A stretch of 64,000 nucleotides of DNA, taken from JAFDWR01 sp038216655. GTDB lineage: Bacteria > Armatimonadota > Fimbriimonadia > Fimbriimonadales > Fimbriimonadaceae. Below, one piece after another: positions 8,404-16,940 of this stretch; positions within the stretch are counted from its first letter, which is position 1, and every line of letters begins with the position of its first letter. The DNA lies in NCBI GenBank assembly GCA_038216655.1, contig JBBQPZ010000002.1:124001-188000 (forward strand), read 5' to 3'. The position numbers and the translations under genes were made by a program. Under the pieces are notes generated by a model, which was given only the letters and a program-made list of their open reading frames with translations, ran no database searches and was not told where the DNA came from.

Positions 8404-8754
8404 CTAGTTCAAGCGGAGAAAGAGGCGGTAAGTCGCGATTCCCGTCGGAGTCTGGCCAGGCTCCCAAGGTCGCTCCAGGCAACGCATGGCAAAGGGCTCC
8501 GAACCGATTTTGCCCTTGCCCGTCTGGATCGCACCGTGGAACTCGAGGAGCTTCCCGCGATCGCCGGGGAGGTACTCGACCCTGAAGTCAATCTCACAGG
8601 GGGCAGAAGAGGTTGTCCCCTTAAGCACCAGGTCACGCGCCGTCAGGCTGTCGGTCGGGTCAAGGGTGAGGCCGCGTCGGCTGGCCTGGTCGCGTAGCCA
8701 GACCGCAACGTAGTCGGCCATTTCGGTGTTCGTCGGCAGTAGTTCTGTGGCCAT
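8404..8754 (-). CDS. Small soluble protein, unknown
   Basis: 116 aa, no signal peptide or membrane helix. The start is supported by GGAG shortly upstream of the ATG. The C-terminal half (IDFRVEYLPGDRGKLLEFHGAIQ) is strand-rich. No family recognised. It lies just downstream of tRNA-Ser on the same strand. Confidence 0.6.
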   Translation of the reverse strand: MATELLPTNTEMADYVAVWLRDQASRRGLTLDPTDSLTARDLVLKGTTSSAPCEIDFRVEYLPGDRGKLLEFHGAIQTGKGKIGSEPFAMRCLERPWEPGQTPTGIATYRLFLRLN

Positions 8755-8850
8755 GGGAGTTCTCCGGAAGCTTCGAGGCGCTCCCTCGACGACATTGCAA
8801 AGGCAGTCAAGGGCACGTTTCTGGGACGGCCCAGATTCGGATGGAAAAAT

Positions 8851-8941
8851 TGGCGGAGAGATCGGGATTCGAACCCGAGAAGAGGTTTACCCCCTTACCC
8901 ACTTAGCAGGCGGGCGCTTTCGTCCACTCAGCCATCTCTCC
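8851..8941 (-). tRNA. tRNA-Ser (anticodon GCU)
   Basis: The minus strand folds into a class II tRNA with a long variable arm. The acceptor GGAGAGA pairs with TCTCTCC, followed by G and an encoded CCA at 8851-8853. The anticodon arm reads CCCGC-CTGCTAA-GTGGG, giving anticodon GCT at 8905-8907, which reads AGC/AGU serine codons. The T-loop is GGTTCGAATCC. Total length is 91 nt. Confidence 0.97.
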
Positions 8942-9003
8942 GTGCCAGTGGCGAGTATATCATCTTGGAGGCCCCGGAAAGAAACCCGCGGGTCGTTGAA
9001 CCT

Positions 9004-9723
9004 ATGGTCCCGGCGCGCGATCCTTTGAAACTTGGCCGGGTTTGGGGCGGGCTGTCCCTGCCCTGCCGAGTCTATTTCGGGCTCGTGCTGTTCGCGCTCG
9101 CAGGTTCGTTACTCTCTCATCTCGCTCAATTGAACCCTGGAGTAATCGCTCCGATTTCGGCCCTGCTCACTCTCGGCGTCGGTCTCTGGACGGTCATCCG
9201 CGCGTATCGCGAGTTCCCGCGGGCGTGGCTGGCAATCTTGGCGGTGTTCGCGATCGGACTGACCACGGAGGTCGTCGGAGTCCGGACCGGCCGTCCGTTC
9301 GGGCATTACGCCTACACCGACCGGTGGTGGCCGACCTTCCCGATTGGCGACGGGTTGAGATTTCCGCTCCAGGTTCCTTTTGCCTGGGTCCTGGTGGTTC
9401 TGGCGTCCTTTGCGCTCGCGACTCGGTTGATGACACGGTGGCCGTCGGCGATCGTCGGCGGGATGATCGCCGCTTTGGTTGATCTACCGATGGAGCCGGT
9501 GATGACGCGGGTGCTCGGCTACTGGACTTGGCTCCAGCCCGGGGCGCTTCCCGGCGGGGCTCCGGTTGAGAACCTTTGCGGTTGGTGGGGCACGGCGACC
9601 CTTGGCTGCTTGTTTCTGCTCGTCGCCATCCAGCCCAAGCGGATCGAGTCGAACGAGCCGATCTACGTGCTCGTGGGTCATGTTGCGATGACGTTAGGAA
9701 TCGGCGCGATCAGCCTGATTTAG
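9004..9723 (+). CDS. Carotenoid-biosynthesis-type membrane protein (CruF/DUF422-like)
   Basis: 239 aa from ATG 9004; an upstream TTG at 8965 would add 13 residues. About six to seven hydrophobic segments are present. Family signatures are GRPFGHYAYTD in the first half, the acidic DLPMEP, and PVENLCGWW near the C-terminus. These match the membrane protein family that includes the carotenoid 1',2'-hydratase CruF and related carotenoid biosynthesis proteins. No other carotenoid gene is in the window, so the exact reaction is uncertain. ndk follows 28 bp downstream. Confidence 0.75.
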   Translation: MVPARDPLKLGRVWGGLSLPCRVYFGLVLFALAGSLLSHLAQLNPGVIAPISALLTLGVGLWTVIRAYREFPRAWLAILAVFAIGLTTEVVGVRTGRPFGHYAYTDRWWPTFPIGDGLRFPLQVPFAWVLVVLASFALATRLMTRWPSAIVGGMIAALVDLPMEPVMTRVLGYWTWLQPGALPGGAPVENLCGWWGTATLGCLFLLVAIQPKRIESNEPIYVLVGHVAMTLGIGAISLI

Positions 9724-9751
9724 CGGCCGGACGGTATCCTAGGACCTTCCT

Positions 9752-10171
9752 ATGGCAATCGAAACCACTCTCGTTCTCATCAAGCCAGGCGGCGTCAAGC
9801 GCAACCTGATCGGCGAAATCACCCGCCGCATCGAAGCTCGCGGCCTCAAGATCGCCGCACTCAGCCTGCTTTCGGCCGACCGCGCCATCGCCGAGGCTCA
9901 CTACGCTGAGCACAAGGAGCGCCCGTTCTTCGGCTCCGTCGTCGAGTACCTGACCTCCGGCCCGATCGTGGCGATGGCGGTTTCAGGTGAGAACGCGGTC
10001 AAGGCGATCCGCGCGATGATGGGCGCGACCAACCCGGTCGAAGCCGCTCCCGGCACGATCCGCGGCGACTTCGCGCTGTCGATCGAGGACAACTTGACCC
10101 ACTCCAGCAGCGACTTCGAGGCCGCTGCGGGTGAGCTCAAGCTCTGGTTCCCGAACGGCACCGTTGCATAG
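9752..10171 (+). CDS. ndk: Nucleoside diphosphate kinase
   Basis: 139 aa, the usual NDK length. NDK transfers the gamma phosphate between nucleoside triphosphates and diphosphates through a phospho-His intermediate. TLVLIKPGGVKRNLIGEI is the N-terminal signature, ERPFF matches KxRPFF, and TNPVEAAPGTIRGD is the nucleotide-binding segment. The catalytic His is in NLTHSSSD, where the family usually has NxxHGSD, so the Gly after His is Ser here. TATCCT lies 11 nt before the ATG and a weak AGGA lies between. A strong terminator follows. Confidence 0.97.
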   Translation: MAIETTLVLIKPGGVKRNLIGEITRRIEARGLKIAALSLLSADRAIAEAHYAEHKERPFFGSVVEYLTSGPIVAMAVSGENAVKAIRAMMGATNPVEAAPGTIRGDFALSIEDNLTHSSSDFEAAAGELKLWFPNGTVA

Positions 10172-10185
10172 TTCGACTTCTCTGG

Positions 10186-10227
10186 GCAGCCCGCCGTCTT
10201 CTTGTCGGCAGGCTGCTCTCTTTTTTT
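10186..10227 (+). terminator. Rho-independent terminator of ndk
   Basis: Stem GCAGCC-C-GCCG / CGGC-A-GGCTGC (one C/A mismatch) with loop tcttcttgt, followed by TCTCTTTTTTT. It begins 15 bp after the ndk stop. Confidence 0.9.
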
Positions 10228-10257
10228 GGTGCAAAGTGGCGCGAATTGCCCACGTTG

Positions 10258-10321
10258 TTTAGGTTCAAATCTGCACCTTGGCACCGCTTTTGTGCAGAAT
10301 TTTGACGATTTTGAACCTAAA
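10258..10321. repeat. 64-bp imperfect palindrome built from TTTAGGTTCAAA
   Basis: TTTAGGTTCAAA (10258-10269) is perfectly complementary to TTTGAACCTAAA (10310-10321), and inside them TCTGCAC (10270-10276) pairs with GTGCAGA (10292-10298). The same TTTAGGTTCAA core recurs at 33647-33657, 47314-47324 and 54174-54185. It lies in the 504-bp gap between ndk and pckA. That gap otherwise shows only a possible promoter and no credible ORF. Confidence 0.7.
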
Positions 10322-10433
10322 TTGGGGCTGCACTAGAATTCCTTCAATTCCTTGCGTAGTTGCATCATTTTTTGAGGTTAAGTCGGCGCTTCAGGTGGCG
10401 TCGCCCGGTGGCACCCGGAGAATTCTTGGTCAA

Positions 10434-10469
10434 TTGACATCGCGTTTGGTTACCATCAGCTACTAGTAT
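10434..10469 (+). promoter_or_regulatory. Possible promoter for pckA
   Basis: A consensus TTGACA at 10434-10439 is followed by TACTAG/TAGTAT around 10461-10469, about 210 bp upstream of pckA. The spacing (21 bp or more) is longer than ideal, so only the -35 box is convincing. Confidence 0.3.
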
Positions 10470-10675
10470 CGTAGGGAACGGATCTGTCAACTACTCTTCC
10501 GGGACGAGCAAGCTCGTAGAAATGCAAAGCGCGAGCAAGCTCGCGCACTCCCAAAGTTCTGGAACGTCCATCCCCCGGCCCACAAACGCCATTGGAGGGG
10601 TAAACTGAACCTAACACGGCAACGGGGCCGGCGTCATTGTCGACCTCCTTGCGTCTTGAAGGAACCCCAACCAGG

Positions 10676-12211
10676 ATGTCGACCATCACCGCCGAACCGA
10701 TCAATCTCGCCCGCGCTTCCGAAGTTCTGTACAACCCGTCGGTTGAGGAACTTATCGCGATTGCCCTGAACGAAGACGATGCGGTGCTGGCCTCGAACGG
10801 CGCGGTGGTATGCAGTAGCGGCAAGTACACCGGCCGGACCCCCAAGGACAAGGTCGTGGTTTGCGACGCCCAAACCGAGGACAAGATCTGGTGGGGCAAC
10901 AACGGGAAGATCGATCAGGCGACCTTCGAGAAGGTGCGCGGGAAGCTGCGCGACTACGCGAGTGGTCGCAAGCTGTTCGTGATCGACACCTACGGCGGGG
11001 CCGACCCGAACTACCGGATCGCCGTTCGATTCATCGTCGAGAGGGCCTACCATGCGCTGTTCATCAAGCAGCTCTTAATCCGCCCGACGGTGGAAGAATT
11101 GGCCAATTTTCAGTCCGAGTGGACGGTGGTGGATATGGGCAAGCTGCAGCTTGACGCGGCCGAGCTTGGGATTCGTTCCGAGGCCTGCATCGCGCTCAAC
11201 TTCTCCGAGAAGCAGGTTCTCATCGCGGGCACGCAGTACGCCGGCGAGATGAAGAAGTCGGTGTTCACGATCATGAACTACCTCCTGCCGCTGCAGGGGG
11301 TGCTGAGCATGCACTGTTCGGCGAACATCGGCAAGGACGGCGACACCGCGCTATTCTTCGGCCTGAGTGGCACGGGCAAGACCACGCTCTCCGCTGACCC
11401 GGATCGAGCGCTGATCGGCGACGATGAGCACGGGTGGACCGACGAGGGCGTGTTCAATGTCGAGGGTGGCTGCTACGCAAAGTGCGTGAAGCTGAGCAAG
11501 GAGGGTGAGCCCGAGATCTGGGACGCCATCCGACGCGGGGCGGTGCTTGAGAACGTGATTCTCGACGCCAGCAAGACGCCCGACTACGACGATATTTCGA
11601 TCACCGAGAACACCCGCGCGGCGTATCCGCTGGAGCACATCGCCCAGGTCGTGCTGCCGAGCGTCGGCGGCCATCCAAAGAACATCGTGTTCCTCACCTG
11701 CGACGCGCTGGGCGTGCTACCGCCGGTGTCCAAGTTGGCGCGGGATCAGGCGATGTACTACTTCCTGAGCGGTTACACCGCGAAGGTCGCGGGGACGGAG
11801 GCGGGTATCACCGAGCCGACGATCACGTTCTCGACCTGCTTTGGCGCGCCGTTTCTACCGCTCTTCCCGCACGACTACGCGAAGCTGCTCGGCGAGAAGA
11901 TCGACAGCCACGAGGCGCACGTCTGGCTGATCAACACCGGTTGGACCGGTGGCGGCTACGGCGTGGGCAACCGCATGAAGCTCAAGTACACGCGGGCGAT
12001 GATCCGCGAGGCGTTTACCGGCCACTTCGCGGGGATCGACTTCGAGACCGATCCGATCTTCGGGCTTCACATTCCGAAGTCGTGCCCAGACGTGCCGGAC
12101 GAGATCCTGAACCCCCGCAACACTTGGGCCGACAAGACGGCCTATGACGCCAAGGCGCACGAGTTGAAGGCGCTGTTCGAGCAAAACTACGCGAAGATCA
12201 GTAAGGAGTAG
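10676..12211 (+). CDS. pckA: Phosphoenolpyruvate carboxykinase (ATP)
   Basis: 511 aa from ATG 10676; an in-frame TTG at 10637 is an unlikely start. The enzyme converts oxaloacetate and ATP to phosphoenolpyruvate, CO2 and ADP, the first committed step of gluconeogenesis. The ATP-type P-loop GLSGTGKTTLSADP is at about residues 229-242. RTPKDK, GDDEHGW for the second metal/nucleotide site and TGWTGGGYGVG near the C-terminus are present. Length is slightly under the usual 520-540. It stands alone behind a 500-bp leader region containing the large palindrome. Confidence 0.97.
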   Translation: MSTITAEPINLARASEVLYNPSVEELIAIALNEDDAVLASNGAVVCSSGKYTGRTPKDKVVVCDAQTEDKIWWGNNGKIDQATFEKVRGKLRDYASGRKLFVIDTYGGADPNYRIAVRFIVERAYHALFIKQLLIRPTVEELANFQSEWTVVDMGKLQLDAAELGIRSEACIALNFSEKQVLIAGTQYAGEMKKSVFTIMNYLLPLQGVLSMHCSANIGKDGDTALFFGLSGTGKTTLSADPDRALIGDDEHGWTDEGVFNVEGGCYAKCVKLSKEGEPEIWDAIRRGAVLENVILDASKTPDYDDISITENTRAAYPLEHIAQVVLPSVGGHPKNIVFLTCDALGVLPPVSKLARDQAMYYFLSGYTAKVAGTEAGITEPTITFSTCFGAPFLPLFPHDYAKLLGEKIDSHEAHVWLINTGWTGGGYGVGNRMKLKYTRAMIREAFTGHFAGIDFETDPIFGLHIPKSCPDVPDEILNPRNTWADKTAYDAKAHELKALFEQNYAKISKE

Positions 12212-12415
12212 CTTGCCGAGTGGCCGTGGCACCCTGTCAAGGCAATGCACACACGCTTTAGGATGGCTTCAAACGCGGCGAAGACGGTGGACCGCTGAGC
12301 AAGGTTCGAGTGGATCTGCCCCCTCCCGCATCATCAAACTAGCTGCATCTGTCACATATCGCTTGCCGCAAGTCAATAGACTCTTGGCGGTGTCTCGATC
12401 AACCCGCCCCTTACG

Positions 12416-13609
12416 GTGTGGGCGTTGGCAACAGTTGTTGAGCGGAGAACTTTTGGTCCGGCTAGAAAACAGCTGCGGGTCAAGTTGTCTCCAAGCGAAG
12501 GCGGCCATTCATCCTCCGTGGAGGACCGCCGTTCTGCCAAGGTGCGTCTAGTCGGGCTAGATATTCTTAAGGGCCTGCTCTTGGTGAAGCTGACCCTTGA
12601 TCACCTTACGTGGGGTCCTCAAGGGAGCTATCTCAAGTGGGTACACATCTACGCACCGTGGACATTCGGTGCCCTATTCTTTGCTTATGGTCTTGGCATT
12701 GGAATGTCTTCACGTGTTGCTCGTTGGACCCCGTTCGCGGTTCTATCCGGGCTTTACGTCGGACAGATGCTGGCGCTTTGCTTTCTGTCACCGAACGCAC
12801 ATCCGTGGGCTTCGCTCCTGAGGCTCATTATGCTCCGGGAGGGCGTTGAGAGAGTCGACTTCCTCCTGCCCTATATCGTCGTGTCCTTTGTCCGCGCGGC
12901 CTGGGGTTCGAAACTAAGCGCTTTGCCGCCGCATACGATGGCGATTGGAGCCGTCGGTCTTTGTGCCGTCGCCCGTCTCGCTCAGCTCTTGCCCGCACAC
13001 ACAGTCGGCTCCGAACTTTGGGGCGTCTACGGCCCGCTAACCAACGCCCCGATCTTGGTCGGGGGTGTGCTGTGCGTTCCCCTCCTCAAGATGCTGTGTG
13101 CTCGCCAGTGGACTCGGCGTGATCACCTACTGCTCGGTGGATTCACCTTACTCAGCCTCGGATTCACCGCATTTGTGGCCGCAGCGATAAAGGCACAAGG
13201 GTCGACCGTCCGGCTGGGTGACGTCCGCTACATTGCAGGATCGGCTGCTCTTGCCATGGCGATGATCCTGGTCTTGGAACGGTGCCTCGCTGGGAAGGAC
13301 GCACGAATATTCAAAGTTTTCGGCTCCCTGGGCAGGAACTCCATCACCATGATTGGGGGCAGCATCACCCTCTACTCAGCAAGTGGTTACCTGGGCATCG
13401 AACATCTGAGCCGAGCCGGGCTGACGATCTTTGCCGTTGGACTGACGGCAGCTCTTATGGTCGCGACGCTAAATGCCAAGAGCATCAAGGCTATGGCTGA
13501 ATCGGGAATGCAATCACTTCTGTCCGCAATGGATCGCCGTCAGCGGATCAGCGAGCAACAAGTTCTGCAGACCGCGCTTGCCGATCAGCGCCTTTGGCAA
13601 ATCATTTGA
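12416..13609 (+). CDS. Multispanning acyltransferase-like membrane protein
   Basis: 397 aa from GTG 12416, with about ten hydrophobic helices. The first helix region reads RLVGLDILKGLLLVKLTLDHLTWG, the N-terminal pattern (R..LD.L+G...H) of acyltransferase-3/OpgC and related DUF1624-type membrane acyltransferases, which move acyl groups onto sugars. The start is uncertain: GTG at 12518 or 12542 would place this pattern at the N-terminus as in the family, and the first 42 residues are not family-like. The C-terminal 50 residues are charged and cytoplasmic. Base composition is slightly lower in GC than its neighbours. The 204 bp upstream show nothing else of note. Confidence 0.55.
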   Translation: MWALATVVERRTFGPARKQLRVKLSPSEGGHSSSVEDRRSAKVRLVGLDILKGLLLVKLTLDHLTWGPQGSYLKWVHIYAPWTFGALFFAYGLGIGMSSRVARWTPFAVLSGLYVGQMLALCFLSPNAHPWASLLRLIMLREGVERVDFLLPYIVVSFVRAAWGSKLSALPPHTMAIGAVGLCAVARLAQLLPAHTVGSELWGVYGPLTNAPILVGGVLCVPLLKMLCARQWTRRDHLLLGGFTLLSLGFTAFVAAAIKAQGSTVRLGDVRYIAGSAALAMAMILVLERCLAGKDARIFKVFGSLGRNSITMIGGSITLYSASGYLGIEHLSRAGLTIFAVGLTAALMVATLNAKSIKAMAESGMQSLLSAMDRRQRISEQQVLQTALADQRLWQII

Positions 13610-13717
13610 GACGCAATGCCCAACACTTAAGCGTGCTTCTTGGCATTCGATGGTTTGACTTGAAATGAAGATTCGGCGAAGTCTAGAAGTTTGTCCGCCC
13701 AAAGCACAAGAAACAAG

Positions 13718-13747
13718 AGAAGCCTCTCCTCTTAGGGAGAGGCTTCT
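13718..13747. terminator. Terminator between convergent genes
   Basis: A perfect 12-bp stem, AGAAGCCTCTCC / GGAGAGGCTTCT, with a 6-nt loop. It lies between the convergent acyltransferase-like and lipoprotein genes and can serve either strand; the minus-strand exit (CTCTTGTTTCTT) is more T-rich. Confidence 0.8.
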
Positions 13748-13820
13748 TAAGTTAAAAAACGTGGAGCCCGAAGTGGGATCCGAGCCCCATGCTCGAAGAG
13801 CATCGGAATTCAAGAGCTTA

Positions 13821-14168
13821 TTAAGCCTTGATGAGTTTGATGGTTTGGCCCTGAGTCGAGAAAGTGATCGAACCGTCGTCCCCGACGGTACCGGTCTGCG
13901 AGTTCTTCGGGGAGGTGACGGTTAGGGTCTTGTCCTTGAGGTCCCAGGTTCCCTTTTCCTTCTTGCCGGTTCCATCGTCGCTGTCCGTGGTCTTGTCCGA
14001 ATTGAAGGTGACCCGCATCTTCTCAAGGTTGGCTTTGGCAGCCTCGGGTGCTTTGTCGAAGTTGGGGATGGTCGAGGTATCGACCTTGTAGGTTCCACCG
14101 AACCCACCGCCCTTGCACCCGACGAGGGCGATCGATAGCATGGCGAGGAGAATCGTGAACCACTTCAT
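13821..14168 (-). CDS. Small lipoprotein, unknown
   Basis: 115 aa. A lipoprotein signal peptide ends in the lipobox LVGC, with Cys at about residue 18 followed by Lys-Gly. The mature part has a beta pattern (GTWDLKDKTLTVTSPKNSQTGTVGDDGSITFSTQGQTIKL), as in small lipocalin-like or META-type exported domains. TAGACT is 6 nt upstream of the ATG with no Shine-Dalgarno, which suggests a leaderless transcript. Confidence 0.8.
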   Translation of the reverse strand: MKWFTILLAMLSIALVGCKGGGFGGTYKVDTSTIPNFDKAPEAAKANLEKMRVTFNSDKTTDSDDGTGKKEKGTWDLKDKTLTVTSPKNSQTGTVGDDGSITFSTQGQTIKLIKA

Positions 14169-14180
14169 GGCCCCAGTCTA
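14169..14180 (-). promoter_or_regulatory. -10-like box 6 nt from a start codon
   Basis: On the minus strand TAGACT (14180-14175) is followed by ggggcc and the ATG of the lipoprotein gene. The spacing predicts initiation at the A of the start codon. Confidence 0.4.
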
Positions 14181-14259
14181 GGCCAAAGCGGGCGAATCCT
14201 GCTTGAATTGTGCCGCAATCGCGTAAAGTGCGATGATCCGCACACGAGGATTTATCTTC

Positions 14260-15759
14260 ATGAAAATTCGATTCCTAATCCCAACACTCCTTGGTTTGGC
14301 GGCGATCGCAGCCGCCCAGGCCGATCCCGCGACCATCGCGAGAATCATCGACGAAGGCAAGAATCACAGTCAAGTAATGCCGCTCCTCACCCGGTTGGCC
14401 GGCATCGGCGCGCGCCTCACCAGTTCCACTCGCCTGGATAAGGCCGAAAAGTGGGCAATGGATCAGTTCAAGAGCTTCGGCTGCGCGAACGTCCATCTAG
14501 AGGCTTGGGGCACCTACCCGGTCGGATTCGATCGCGGGACCCACGGCTTCGGCCGCATGGTATCGCCCGACAAGATCGAATTCGAATACACCTCGCCCTC
14601 GTGGAGTGAGGGCACGAACGGCCCGCTCCGGGGTCCCGCGGTGAAGGCACCCAAGACGAGGGAGGAGTACAACGCGGTCAAGGACAAGTTGAAGGGCGCG
14701 TGGGTGGTTTCCGACACGCCGTTCTTCAACCGCCGCGGCGGCCGCCCGGGTGCACCGTCCCCCGAGTTGACGCCCGAGCAGAAGATGCAGGAAGACATCA
14801 ACAAGCTTGTCGCCGACGCGGGGATCGCGGGTCGCGTTTCCGCATCGCGCAACGATCTCTGCGTGACCTCGGGCAGCTACCGAGACAAGACTTTCGAGAA
14901 CCATCCGATGGACCGTCAGGTGACGGTTCGCAAGTCGGACATGGACAAGATCATGGCCGCGATGACCGCCGGCAAGCCGGTCGAACTCGAGTTCAATCTG
15001 GACCAGAAGTTCCGCAAGGGTCCGATCACGAATTACAATGTCGTCGCCGAGATTCCAGGAACGGAGAGGCCGGACGAGGTCGTGATCGTCAGCGGTCACC
15101 TCGATAGCTGGGACGGCCCGGGAAGCCAGGGCGCGCTTGACAACGGCACGGGTTCTTCCGTGACCCTCGAAGCCGCCCGCATTCTTTGCAAGGCGGGGGC
15201 GAAGCCCAAGCGCACGATCCGGTTTATTTTGTGGACGGGTGAGGAACAGGGTCTGTTTGGCTCGCGCGGCTACGTTCAGCAGCACCTTTGGGAGTTGGAC
15301 ATGATCTCCGCGATCCTTGTTGACGATGGCGGCACGGACTATCAGGGCGGCTACGACGGTGCGGAGTCGATGCGCGCAATGATGACCGAAGCGTACGCGC
15401 CAGTCGTTGCGGCGTTCCCGGACTTGCCGGAGAAGTTCACGACCCGAACCGCGAGCCAGACTCGCATCGGCAGCGACCAGGACTCGTTCAACGACTATGC
15501 GGTGCCGGGGTTCTTCACGATCGAATCGTTCAACGAGAAGATCGGACCCTCCGACTACACGTTCATCCACCACACCCAGCACGACCGGATCGACCGGGCG
15601 ATCGCGCCGTACCTGGTGCAGTCAGGTACCAACCACGCGGCGGTGTCCTACTATCTCGCCTGCGCGCCGACCCTGTTGCCGCGCTTCGCGAAGCCGGAGT
15701 TCAAGGGCAACCCAGCCGGCGTGCCGGGGCTGATGGACATTCTCAAAAAGAAGGGCTAG
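14260..15759 (+). CDS. Exported M28-family metallopeptidase
   Basis: 499 aa from ATG 14260, preceded by AGGA; an ATG at 14233 would put nine residues before the signal peptide. Signal peptide: MKIRFLIPTLLGLAAIAAAQA. A PA-like region around 130-200 precedes the peptidase core. The co-catalytic zinc site is visible: H in GHLDSWDGPG (about 278), D in ALDNGTGS (about 293), the EE pair in TGEEQGL (about 327), D in VDDGG (about 354) and H in FIHHTQHD (about 437). This is the M28 aminopeptidase/carboxypeptidase set, acting outside the cytoplasm. A short hairpin terminator follows. Confidence 0.9.
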   Translation: MKIRFLIPTLLGLAAIAAAQADPATIARIIDEGKNHSQVMPLLTRLAGIGARLTSSTRLDKAEKWAMDQFKSFGCANVHLEAWGTYPVGFDRGTHGFGRMVSPDKIEFEYTSPSWSEGTNGPLRGPAVKAPKTREEYNAVKDKLKGAWVVSDTPFFNRRGGRPGAPSPELTPEQKMQEDINKLVADAGIAGRVSASRNDLCVTSGSYRDKTFENHPMDRQVTVRKSDMDKIMAAMTAGKPVELEFNLDQKFRKGPITNYNVVAEIPGTERPDEVVIVSGHLDSWDGPGSQGALDNGTGSSVTLEAARILCKAGAKPKRTIRFILWTGEEQGLFGSRGYVQQHLWELDMISAILVDDGGTDYQGGYDGAESMRAMMTEAYAPVVAAFPDLPEKFTTRTASQTRIGSDQDSFNDYAVPGFFTIESFNEKIGPSDYTFIHHTQHDRIDRAIAPYLVQSGTNHAAVSYYLACAPTLLPRFAKPEFKGNPAGVPGLMDILKKKG

Positions 15760-15780
15760 ACCGACAGTATTGAGGAGAGG

Positions 15781-15814
15781 AGTATTGAGAGGGTAGAGTC
15801 TTCTCAATACTTTT
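15781..15814 (+). terminator. Terminator-like hairpin after the M28 gene
   Basis: AGTATTGAGA pairs with TCTCAATACT across a short loop and is followed by TTTT. GTATTGAG is repeated several times in the 70 bp between the two convergent peptidase genes. Confidence 0.6.
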
Positions 15815-15832
15815 ATACTCAATACTCTCCGT

Positions 15833-16879
15833 CTACTCTTCGACCAAGTACTCAGCAATCAGAGCCGCGGTGTCGACGAGAGCTTCGATGTGGGTTCGCT
15901 CGTAGCCGTGGCTCGTGTCGACGCCGGGGCCGATGAGGGCGACTTCGGCTTGACCACCCGAGCGCCAGTAAACCGTTCCGTCCGATGAGTAGAACGGATA
16001 GTAGTCGAGCTTGAGGTCGATCCCGCGTCGTTCGGCGATCGTTCTGAGGCGATCGTTGAGGCGCTTGGAGTAGGGGCCGCCGCCGTCTTTGACGCAGAGC
16101 GAGCAGTGGAATTCGTCGCCGGTCAAGCCTTCACCGATGCAGGCCATGTCGAGCACGACGAGTTCGCAAAGGTCATCGGGCAGGCCGTCGCGACCACCGT
16201 GGCCGACTTCCTCGTAGTTGCTGATCAGCACGCTCGTGCGCTCGGCGGGGGTGATCTTGGAGTCGTGGAGGGCCTTGAGGGCGGCGAGGAGGCAGGCGAC
16301 GCAGGCCTTGTCGTCGAGGAACCGGGATCGGATGAAGCCGGAGTCGCTCTTTTCAACCCGCGGGTCGAAGTAGACGAAATCGCCAATCTCGATGCCTAGC
16401 AGGCGAGTTTCCTCGGCGTTGCTGGTTCGCTCGTCAAGGCGGACTTCCATCGTGTCGGCGTTGCGGGCGGAGGTGGCGGCTTCTTTATTAACGTGGAGGG
16501 CGCCGTTCTTAAGGACGATCGACCCGCGAATCTGGCGGCCGCTGCGCGTGGCGACGCGAATGCCTTCGCTTTCGACGGTCGGCCAGTTCACGCCGTTGAG
16601 CGGGGCGAGCTTGAGGCGGCCGTTGGGCTTGATCGCCACGACCATCGCGCCTAGGGTGTCGACGTGGGCGGTGAGGGCGCGAGGCTTGTCGTTGCGGAGG
16701 CCGTCGAGGGTCGCGACGAGGGCACCTTTGGTGGTCACTCGGGTCGACACGCCCATGTAGTCCAGCTCCTGCTGGACGAACGAGATCGCGTACTCGGTGT
16801 CGCCGGTCGGGCTGGGGGTGTTCAGCAAATCGACCAGGGTCTTCAATAGATAGTCTTGGGATATCTCAAATCGGGCCAA
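15833..16879 (-). CDS. M42-family (tetrahedral-type) aminopeptidase
   Basis: 348 aa. The five metal ligands expected for M42 peptidases are visible: H in LTAHVDTLG (about 72), D in RFLDDKACV (about 190), E-E in NYEEVGHGG (about 222), D in VVLDMACIGE (about 245) and H in GVDTSHGYER (about 325). There is no signal peptide, so it is cytoplasmic. The family removes N-terminal residues from peptides in large tetrahedral assemblies; subtype specificity cannot be read. It is convergent with the exported M28 peptidase, so extracellular and intracellular peptide digestion lie side by side. Confidence 0.92.
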   Translation of the reverse strand: MARFEISQDYLLKTLVDLLNTPSPTGDTEYAISFVQQELDYMGVSTRVTTKGALVATLDGLRNDKPRALTAHVDTLGAMVVAIKPNGRLKLAPLNGVNWPTVESEGIRVATRSGRQIRGSIVLKNGALHVNKEAATSARNADTMEVRLDERTSNAEETRLLGIEIGDFVYFDPRVEKSDSGFIRSRFLDDKACVACLLAALKALHDSKITPAERTSVLISNYEEVGHGGRDGLPDDLCELVVLDMACIGEGLTGDEFHCSLCVKDGGGPYSKRLNDRLRTIAERRGIDLKLDYYPFYSSDGTVYWRSGGQAEVALIGPGVDTSHGYERTHIEALVDTAALIAEYLVEE

Positions 16880-16940
16880 AGGACGCCTCCGTCAAGCCCT
16901 TCGCTTTTACCCCAGGCTTGGGGTGACGGGATGAAACCTC

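Noticed and set aside
10262..10276. tRNA T-arm-like GGTTCAAATC
   Set aside because: No acceptor or anticodon arm can be formed around it; it belongs to the TTTAGGTTCAAA palindrome.
13755..13815. Possible tRNA or small RNA after the 13718 terminator
   Set aside because: Only a short ATGCTC/GAGCAT hairpin is present; no cloverleaf can be folded.
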